From an uncultured Caulobacterales bacterium (GTDB lineage: Bacteria > Pseudomonadota > Alphaproteobacteria > Caulobacterales > Caulobacteraceae), in assembly GCA_903862425.1 (NCBI GenBank), contig CAIOYC010000027.1:64001-116854 (forward strand): a DNA stretch of 52,854 nt, in the 5' to 3' direction. The position numbers were made by a program, and so were the translations under genes. Shown here in pieces: positions 46,871-52,854 of the stretch. The first letter of the stretch is position 1. Every line of letters begins with the position of its first letter. The notes beneath the pieces were generated by a model. That model did no database searches. It saw only the letters and a program-made list of their open reading frames with translations, and was not told the origin of the DNA.

Positions 46871-49567
46871 ATGAACGCCGCCTCCGGCCCCATCGAGACC
46901 GCGACGACGCCTCCGCTCGATCCCACGGGCGCGACCCCGGTCATGCTCCAGTTCTTCGAGGCCAAGAAGAAGCAGCCCGAGGCGCTGGTCTTCTTCCGCA
47001 TGGGCGACTTCTACGAACTGTTCTTCGACGACGCCAAGACCGCCGCCGCCGCCCTCGGCATCGCCCTCACCTATCGCGGCAAGCATGGGGGCGAGGACAT
47101 TCCCATGTGCGGCGTGCCCGTCCATGCGGCCGAGGCCTATCTCGCCAAGCTGATCCGCCAGGGCTTCCGCGTCGCTGTGTGCGAGCAAATGGAAAGTCCA
47201 GCAGAGGCCCGGGCGCGGGGCTCCAAGTCCATCGTCCGGCGCGACCTCGTGCGGGTGGTCACGCCCGGCACCCTGACCGAGGACAGCCTGCTCGACGCGC
47301 GCGGGGCCAACCGGCTGGCGGCGGTGGCGCTCCGGGCCGGGCGAGCCGCCCTGGCCTCGGTGGAGCTGTCCACCGGGGAGGTGGAGAGCTTGGTGCTCGA
47401 CAAAGCGGATCTCGCCGCGGTCTTGGCCTCGCTTCGCCCCACCGAACTGCTCGCCGCCGACCGCCTGTTTGCCGATGAGGTCGTGGCCGCCGCGCTGAAG
47501 GCTTCGGGCGCGGTGATCCAGCCCATGCCCTCGGCGCTGGCCGAACCCTCCGCCGCGCAAGCGCGGGTGGAGCGGCTCTACGGCGTGGCGACCCTCGACG
47601 GATTCGGCGCCTTCGAACCGGCGGAAGTTTCGGCCCTCGGCCTGATCGCCGCCCACCTCGAGACCACCCAGGCCGGCAAGCTGCCCATGCTGCGCCCGCC
47701 GCGCCGGGCCGAGGGCGCGGACACCATGGCCATCGATCCGGCGACGCGGGCTTCGCTGGAGATCGAGCGGGCTCAGTCGGGTGGACGCGAGGGCTCGCTT
47801 CTTGCCTGCCTCGACCGCACCGTCACCGCGCCCGGCGCGCGGCGGCTGGCCGACCGGCTGGCCCGACCCCTGCTCAGGGTCGAGGCGATCCGCGACCGGC
47901 TTGATGCGGTGGAGCACCTTGTGGAGCGCGCCGACCTGCGCGCCGAACTGCGCGCTCGGCTCAGGCAGGCGGCGGACATGGCCCGCGCCCTGTCGCGGCT
48001 CGGCCTTGGACGCGGCGGTCCTCGCGATCTCGGCGCGCTCCGGGCCGGACTGCTGGCCGGGGAGAGCATCGGCGCGCTCTACGCCCAGTCCGCCTCGCCC
48101 CTCGATCCGCAGCCCCGCGAGATCGCCGACGCCCTCGCCGCCCTGGCCCCCTCGCCCGAACTTGGCCGTTTGCTCGAACAGCTGAAGCATGGGCTGGAGG
48201 CGGAACTGCCCGCCCAGGCCCGCGACGGCGGCTTCGTGGCGCGCGGCTTCCGGCCCGAACTCGACCAGATGCGCCAGCTGCGCGACGACAGCCGCCGGGT
48301 GATCGCGGCGTTGGAGCAGCAACTGCAGATGCAGAGCGGCATCCCGCTCAAGGTCCGCCACAACGCGGTGCTGGGCTATTTCGTCGAGGTGGCTGCGGCC
48401 AAGGCCGACGCCCTGTTCCAGCCGCCCCTCAACGCCACCTTCATCCATCGCCAGACCCTGGCCAACCAGGCGCGCTTCACCACCGTGGAGCTGGCGGAGC
48501 TCGACGCCAAGATCGCCCAGGCCGCCGACCGCGCCCAGGCCATGGAGGTGGAGACCTTCGAGGCCCTGCGCCGCGCCGCCTGCGACCTTGGCCAGCCCTT
48601 GATGGCGGCCGCCGACGCCCTCGCCGCCCTCGACGTGGCGGCGGGCCTGGCCGAATGGGCGGTGGAGGTGGGCGCGGTCCGGCCCGAGGTGGACGACAGC
48701 CTGGCCTTCCACGCCGAGGGGGCGCGTCATCCGGTGGTCGAGGCGGCGGTCAAGCGCGCCGGAGACCCCTTCACCCCCAACGACTGCCGGCTGGATGGGT
48801 CGGGCGCAACCTCGGCGCGGCTCAGCATCGTCACCGGGCCGAACATGGCCGGCAAATCCACCTTCCTGCGCCAGAACGCCCTCCTCGCCGTGATGGCCCA
48901 GGCCGGCTGCTATGTGCCCGCCCGCCGCCTTTGCCTGGGCGTGGTCGACCGCCTGTTCAGCCGGGTGGGGGCGGGCGACGATCTGGCGCGGGGCCGCTCC
49001 ACCTTCATGGCCGAGATGGTGGAGACCGCCGCCATCCTGACCCAGGCTACGCCGCGCTCGCTGGTGGTGCTGGACGAGATCGGCCGCGGCACCGCCACCT
49101 ATGACGGTCTCGCTATCGCCTGGGCCTGCGCCGAGGCCTTGCACGACACCAACCGCTGCCGCGCCCTGTTCGCCACCCACTATCACGAGCTGGCCAAGCT
49201 GGAGGGGCGGCTGGCCCACGTGTGCAACCTGTCCATGCGGGCCAAGGAGTGGAACGGCGATCTCGTCTTCCTGCACGAGGCGGGACCGGGGGCGGCGGAT
49301 CGCTCCTATGGGGTTCAGGTAGCCAAGCTGGCCGGCGTGCCCGCCTCGGTGGTGGCGCGGGCGAAGACCGTACTGGAGCGACTGGAGAACGAGCCGGGCT
49401 CCCCCGCCCGCCTCGACGACCTGCCCCTGTTCGCCGCCCTGGCCCCGAGCGCGGCTATCGTGGCCGAGCCCTCCAGGGTCGAGAAGGCGCTGGACGGGAT
49501 AGACCCCGACAGCCTCTCGCCCCGCGAGGCGCTGGAGGCCCTCTACCGGCTGAAGGGTCTTTCCTGA
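46871..49567 (+). CDS. mutS: DNA mismatch repair protein MutS
   Basis: An 898-residue mismatch sensor. The N-terminal mismatch-binding domain has FFRMGDFYELFFDDA (the Phe-x-Glu motif), preceded by TPVMLQFFEAKKKQPEALV. The core and clamp domains follow. The ATPase has Walker A VTGPNMAGKSTFLRQNALLA, then FSRVGAGDDLARGRSTFMAEMVE, Walker B VVLDEIGRGTATYDGLAIAWACAE and FATHYHELAKL. It ends with the short helix-turn-helix LSPREALEALYRLKGL. In the Walker B segment, TATYDG replaces the more common TSTFDG, a conservative change. No mutL lies in the window. Confidence 0.97.
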   Translation: MNAASGPIETATTPPLDPTGATPVMLQFFEAKKKQPEALVFFRMGDFYELFFDDAKTAAAALGIALTYRGKHGGEDIPMCGVPVHAAEAYLAKLIRQGFRVAVCEQMESPAEARARGSKSIVRRDLVRVVTPGTLTEDSLLDARGANRLAAVALRAGRAALASVELSTGEVESLVLDKADLAAVLASLRPTELLAADRLFADEVVAAALKASGAVIQPMPSALAEPSAAQARVERLYGVATLDGFGAFEPAEVSALGLIAAHLETTQAGKLPMLRPPRRAEGADTMAIDPATRASLEIERAQSGGREGSLLACLDRTVTAPGARRLADRLARPLLRVEAIRDRLDAVEHLVERADLRAELRARLRQAADMARALSRLGLGRGGPRDLGALRAGLLAGESIGALYAQSASPLDPQPREIADALAALAPSPELGRLLEQLKHGLEAELPAQARDGGFVARGFRPELDQMRQLRDDSRRVIAALEQQLQMQSGIPLKVRHNAVLGYFVEVAAAKADALFQPPLNATFIHRQTLANQARFTTVELAELDAKIAQAADRAQAMEVETFEALRRAACDLGQPLMAAADALAALDVAAGLAEWAVEVGAVRPEVDDSLAFHAEGARHPVVEAAVKRAGDPFTPNDCRLDGSGATSARLSIVTGPNMAGKSTFLRQNALLAVMAQAGCYVPARRLCLGVVDRLFSRVGAGDDLARGRSTFMAEMVETAAILTQATPRSLVVLDEIGRGTATYDGLAIAWACAEALHDTNRCRALFATHYHELAKLEGRLAHVCNLSMRAKEWNGDLVFLHEAGPGAADRSYGVQVAKLAGVPASVVARAKTVLERLENEPGSPARLDDLPLFAALAPSAAIVAEPSRVEKALDGIDPDSLSPREALEALYRLKGLS

Positions 49568-49633
49568 GCCGTTAACCGATCGGCTATGACTCCCCGCTAG
49601 CCTGACGCAAGAAACAGGCCAGAGGGGGCGCAA

Positions 49634-51178
49634 GTGGCGCTCGGTGCACGTCTTGAGATGCGGCAGGGCCAGTCCCTGGTCATCACGCCGCAGCTGCAGC
49701 AGGCGATCAAGCTGCTGCAGTTGTCGAACCTCGAACTCGACGCCTTCGTCGATGCGGAGATGGAGAAGAACCCCCTCCTGGCTCGCGACGAGCGCGAGGA
49801 TGCGCCTCAGGCCGAGCGCGAGATCGACGTCACGCCCGTCTCCGACAGCTTCGACCAGGCCCCCGGCGGGGCGGCGGAAGCCGACATGGACGCCCGCCAC
49901 GACGACCTTTACGCCGACGCCGCCCCCGGCGACCGCGCCACCGGCGATGCGGGCGACGCCGCCCAGACCGCGACGCAGGGCTCGATCTCCGAAACCGGCG
50001 ATGGCGGGGGGGCCGTCGACTGGTCCAAGGCCAACCGCTCCGGCTCCTTCGACACCGACGGCGAAGGTTTCGAAGGCGCGCTGACCAAGGACAAGACCCT
50101 GGCCGAACACCTGGAGGACCAGGCGGCCCTGTGCGGTTTCACCCCCATCCAGCGCGCCATCGCCTTTGCTTTGATCGGGGGCGTGGACGAGGGCGGCTAT
50201 CTGCGCGTCTCCGTGGCTGAGACCGCCGAGCGGCTGGGCTGCTCCGAGGCGCAGGTCGAGGCGGTGCTGACCCGCTGCCAGGGCTTCGAGCCCACCGGCG
50301 TGTTCGCCCGCGACGTGCCCGAATGCCTGCGCCTGCAACTGCAGGAGCTCGACCGCTGCGATCCCGCCATGGAGGTCCTGCTCGGCAATCTCGACATGCT
50401 GGCCCGCCGCGACCTGGCCGGCCTCAAGCGTGTCTGCGGGGTGGACGACGAGGACCTGCGCGAGATGATCGGCGAGCTGCGCGCCCTCACCCCCCGTCCC
50501 GGCGCGGCCTTTGGCGGCGAGCCGACCCAGGCGGTGGTCCCCGATGTGCATGTCCGCGAGGACAAGCTGGTCGGCTGGCGGGTCGAGCTGAATACCGACA
50601 CCCTGCCGCGCCTGCTGGTCGATCAGCGTTACCATTCCACCGTCAGCCGCGGCGCGCGCTCGGACCAGGAAAAGGTGTTCGTCGCCGACTGCCTGGCCTC
50701 GGCAAACTGGCTGGTGAAGAGCCTTGATCAACGGGCCAAGACCATCCTCAAGGTCGCTTCGGAGATCGTGCGCCAGCAGGACGCTTTCCTGGCCTTTGGG
50801 GTGGAGCATCTGCGGCCGCTGAACCTGAAGACCGTGGCCGACGCCATCGGCATGCACGAGAGCACGATCAGCCGCGTCACCTCCAACAAGTACATGGCCA
50901 CCCCGCGCGGGGTGTTCGAGCTGAAATTCTTCTTCACCTCCTCCATCGCCTCCTCCGACGGCGGCGCGGCCCACTCCGCCGAGGCTGTCCGTCACAAGAT
51001 CAAGACGCTCATCGACAGTGAGCGCGACGACCGCGACGTGCTGTCCGACGACCGGATCGTGGAGATCCTGAAGGAGACCGGCGTCGATATCGCCCGCCGC
51101 ACGGTGGCCAAGTACCGCGAGGCCCTGCGCATCCCCTCCTCCCTCGACCGCAAGCGCGCCTACAAGCAGGCCTGCTGA
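49634..51178 (+). CDS. rpoN: RNA polymerase sigma-54 factor
   Basis: A 514-residue alternative sigma factor for nitrogen, flagellar and stalk-type genes transcribed from -24/-12 promoters with enhancer proteins. The glutamine- and leucine-rich region I (RQGQSLVITPQLQQAIKLLQLSNLEL) opens the protein. An acidic region II spans about 50-150. The core-binding and DNA-binding domains follow, with the RpoN box ARRTVAKYRE near residues 493-502. The start is GTG at 49634, with GAGGGGG 6-12 bases upstream. It stands at the head of rpoN-hpf-ptsN, a conserved order. Confidence 0.96.
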   Translation: MALGARLEMRQGQSLVITPQLQQAIKLLQLSNLELDAFVDAEMEKNPLLARDEREDAPQAEREIDVTPVSDSFDQAPGGAAEADMDARHDDLYADAAPGDRATGDAGDAAQTATQGSISETGDGGGAVDWSKANRSGSFDTDGEGFEGALTKDKTLAEHLEDQAALCGFTPIQRAIAFALIGGVDEGGYLRVSVAETAERLGCSEAQVEAVLTRCQGFEPTGVFARDVPECLRLQLQELDRCDPAMEVLLGNLDMLARRDLAGLKRVCGVDDEDLREMIGELRALTPRPGAAFGGEPTQAVVPDVHVREDKLVGWRVELNTDTLPRLLVDQRYHSTVSRGARSDQEKVFVADCLASANWLVKSLDQRAKTILKVASEIVRQQDAFLAFGVEHLRPLNLKTVADAIGMHESTISRVTSNKYMATPRGVFELKFFFTSSIASSDGGAAHSAEAVRHKIKTLIDSERDDRDVLSDDRIVEILKETGVDIARRTVAKYREALRIPSSLDRKRAYKQAC

Positions 51179-51334
51179 TTTCTCTAAGCTTTTGAACCAC
51201 CTTACGGGCGGGGCGTTGCCACTTTGGGGTCGTGGCGTCCCAAGCGTCCGACCTCTTGGTTCTTGACACAAAAGCTAAGGTGGAACGCAATGGCTCAGGC
51301 GACCGCGATCAACAGCCCCCTGGAGGGCTCATCC

Positions 51335-51955
51335 ATGAGCAAGACCCTCACCCCCCTGAACGTCCAGGTTTCTGGCAAGCAGATGGAGACGGGCGACGCT
51401 CTGCGAACGCGGATCACCGACGACCTGAACGCCGGCGTCGGCAAGTATTTCGACAAGGGCGGCGACGCGGACGTTGTGGTGGCCAAGGACCGGTTCGGCG
51501 TGGCCGTCGACATCCTCGTGCGCCTGCCCACCGGCCAGCAGCTGGCGGCTTCCGGCCAGGGCGGCGACGCGCACTCGGCCTTTTCCGACGCCCTCGACAA
51601 GCTCGAGACCCGCATCCGCCGCTACAAGCGTCGGCTGAAGAATCACCATCCGCATAATGGCGGCCCGCGCGGTCCGGCCGAGACGGCGCCGCTGATGGTG
51701 CTCGACGCCAATGAGATGGCCGACGTGGACGACGACTGGGGGGATGAAGCCGAGGGCGCATCGGGATCGATGGTGATCGCCGAGAGCCAGGCTGAGATCA
51801 AGAACCAGTCCGTGGCCATGGCGGTCATGGAGCTCGACTTGTCGGACGCGCCGGTGGTGCTGTTCCGCAACGCGGCCCACGGCGGGTTGTCGGTGGTCTA
51901 TAAGCGCGGCGACGGCCACATCGGATGGATCGATCCGGCGCGCACGCGCGTTTAG
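51335..51955 (+). CDS. hpf: ribosome hibernation promoting factor, long form
   Basis: A 206-residue ribosome-binding protein. The N-terminal RaiA/HPF domain (LNVQVSGKQMETGDALRTRITDDL ... ALDKLETRIRRYKRRLKNHH) blocks the decoding centre in stationary cells. The C-terminal domain (DAPVVLFRNAAHGGLSVVYKRGDGHIGWIDP) dimerises to form 100S ribosomes. There are two in-frame ATGs, at 51290 and 51335. The second is preceded by GGAGGG with 7-base spacing and gives the usual family start, so I choose it. It lies between rpoN and ptsN as in many proteobacteria. Confidence 0.94.
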   Translation: MSKTLTPLNVQVSGKQMETGDALRTRITDDLNAGVGKYFDKGGDADVVVAKDRFGVAVDILVRLPTGQQLAASGQGGDAHSAFSDALDKLETRIRRYKRRLKNHHPHNGGPRGPAETAPLMVLDANEMADVDDDWGDEAEGASGSMVIAESQAEIKNQSVAMAVMELDLSDAPVVLFRNAAHGGLSVVYKRGDGHIGWIDPARTRV

Positions 51956-51964
51956 GCCCGTCAA

Positions 51965-51998
51965 ACAGGGATTGGGTGCGACTGTGCCCGATCCCTGT
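51965..51998 (+). terminator. strong hairpin after hpf, probable terminator
   Basis: ACAGGGATTGGGT (51965-51977) pairs with GCCCGATCCCTGT (51986-51998) over 13 positions in RNA, including two G-U pairs, with an 8-base loop. No pure T run follows (GCAGCAAACTTTATT), so termination may be partial and regulate ptsN read-through. Confidence 0.55.
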
Positions 51999-52097
51999 GC
52001 AGCAAACTTTATTGTGATCAGATCGCGTGGATACGGCCTTGGCGAACGCGCCGGACCGGCCTAATCCGCGCCTCGTCAGTCCTTGGGGGCGTACAAG

Positions 52098-52580
52098 ATG
52101 GATATCGGCGACTGGCTGGACCGCTCGGCCATTGCCCACAGATCGAGTGCGGACGGTAAGCGCCAGGCCCTGGCCGCCGTCGCCGAGATCGCCGCCCGCA
52201 ACTTCACTCGGCCCGGCCTTCCACCGCTCAAGGGGTCCGAAGTGTTCGACGCCCTGGTGGAGCGCGAGGCGCAGGGATCGACCGGCGTCGGTCGCGGCGT
52301 CGCCGTGCCCCATGCCCGGCTGAAGGGGCTCGACCGCATGCGCGCGGTCTTCGTGCGCCTGGATGCGCCGGTGGCGTTCGATGCGGTGGACGATCAACCG
52401 GTGGACCTTCTCTTCGCCCTATTCGCGCCTGAGGACGCCTCCACCGAGCACCTGCGCGCCCTGGCCCGCGTCTCGCGCCTGCTGCGCTCTGAAGAGATGC
52501 GCCAGCTCCTGCGCCAGGCTCGCACCGCCGACGCCATCCACGCCATCCTGCGCCAGGACGCCGAAGTGACCGCCGCCTGA
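52098..52580 (+). CDS. ptsN: PTS IIA-like nitrogen regulatory protein (EIIA-Ntr)
   Basis: A 160-residue phosphocarrier of the nitrogen-related PTS, phosphorylated by PtsP and NPr and acting on potassium, carbon storage and stringent-response targets. The phosphorylated histidine is His72 in GRGVAVPHARL. PVDLLFALFAPEDASTEHLRALARVSRLLRSEEM is the typical C-terminal block. The ATG at 52098 (MDIGDWLD) is preferred to a TTG at 52083. It is last in rpoN-hpf-ptsN, 142 bases after hpf. Confidence 0.95.
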   Translation: MDIGDWLDRSAIAHRSSADGKRQALAAVAEIAARNFTRPGLPPLKGSEVFDALVEREAQGSTGVGRGVAVPHARLKGLDRMRAVFVRLDAPVAFDAVDDQPVDLLFALFAPEDASTEHLRALARVSRLLRSEEMRQLLRQARTADAIHAILRQDAEVTAA

Positions 52581-52854
52581 GGCGGCGCGCAGGGCGCAAA
52601 GTCGTCGGCCTGCCTGCCTCGCTCTTCGTCGCGCCCGACGCCCATTATCCGCCGTCTCCCTGCGCAGGTTCGGGGGAGACGGCAGTGTCGATCGCGGAGC
52701 ACAGGCGCACGTCCGCGTTCTACGGCTGCAAACCGGTTGGGGAGGGTGCGGAGCATCCCGGCCCCGTCCGGGACCGTGGGGTAGTGCGCTGTGGGTTTCG
52801 ACGAAGCTGGGATGCTCCGCGTGATCCGTTGCGCCTCCGGGGCGCCTGGCGCGA
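52581..52854. other. window end without a confident gene; two inverted repeats
   Basis: GCCGTCTCCC (52651-52660) and GGGAGACGGC (52674-52683) form a perfect 10-base stem with a 13-base loop, possibly ending the ptsN transcript. GCGGAGCATCCC (52748-52759) and GGGATGCTCCGC (52809-52820) are perfect 12-base inverted copies 49 bases apart. A plus-strand frame from a GTG at 52687 stays open to the edge, but its translation is not recognisable. Confidence 0.55.

Noticed and set aside
46821-46900. GGTTAAC upstream of mutS as a CtrA site.
   Set aside because: There is no second TTAA half-site at 7-base spacing, so it does not meet the CtrA consensus.
46796-51271. A minus-strand open frame of 1491 codons antisense to mutS and rpoN.
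   Set aside because: It is a mirror effect of high-GC codon usage on the real genes. Its translation is low-complexity (Gly/Gln/His-rich), with no recognisable domain, while the plus-strand genes are full-length known families.

Overview
The window looks like chromosomal DNA of a GC-rich alphaproteobacterium, most likely a member of Caulobacterales (Caulobacter/Phenylobacterium type). I infer this from the family set: DUF2794, SDHAF4-type DUF1674, RegB-SCO-RegA, MmcB behind a GAAC-N7-GAAC LexA box, AddAB instead of RecBCD, AmgK/MurU, and an rpoN-hpf-ptsN block. Coding density is very high and many starts and stops overlap by 4 bases (ATGA). I found no rRNA, tRNA, CRISPR array, insertion sequence or phage genes.

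Layout. 1-2308: a DUF2794 gene, a Bax-inhibitor-1 membrane protein, a conserved hypothetical and an SDHAF4-like gene. 2452-5553: an orphan two-gene ABC transporter (fused permease plus ATPase) with a 16-base palindrome upstream. 5703-8748: an M13 metallopeptidase and an alpha/beta hydrolase. 8738-9190: a short AT-rich insert with one unrecognised gene, divergent from mmcB and sharing the mmcB LexA box region. 9861-10870: a YjbR-family gene coupled to a secreted protein. 10877-13677: a redox two-component system (RegA response regulator, RegB kinase) with a divergent SCO/SenC gene. 13798-15075: an intracellular PHB depolymerase. 15189-19276: an operon of an adenosine-kinase-like gene followed by hisB-hisH-hisA-hisF-hisE. 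19407-23712: rpe, a heparinase II/III family gene and a CapD/FlaA1-type sugar nucleotide enzyme, all overlapping. 23723-25872: an SDR, a HIG1-type small membrane protein and metZ. 25931-30067: DUF969-DUF979-DUF2891, a probable transport/processing unit, with an M20 peptidase upstream. 30251-33142: a YgjP-type metalloprotease and a PBP1A-type peptidoglycan synthase. 33304-36525: an RsmB-type rRNA methyltransferase, a glycine-zipper lipoprotein, a small secreted protein and an ATP-grasp protein. 36550-45730: a leftward operon tsaE-amgK-murU-addB-addA-trxA. 45931-52580: a 2Fe-2S ferredoxin, a YbgC-type thioesterase, mutS, rpoN, hpf and ptsN. The last 274 bases hold inverted repeats but no confident gene.

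Themes. DNA maintenance is well represented (mmcB, addAB, mutS). Envelope work includes amgK/murU recycling, PBP1A, the CapD-type enzyme, the heparinase and a lipoprotein. Redox and nitrogen control appear as RegBA, rpoN and ptsN. The least explained elements are the AT-rich gene beside mmcB, the orphan ABC transporter, the DUF969/979/2891 cluster and the ATP-grasp gene. I do not see a clear multi-gene defence or mobile system. All family names come from motif recognition by eye, not from searches.
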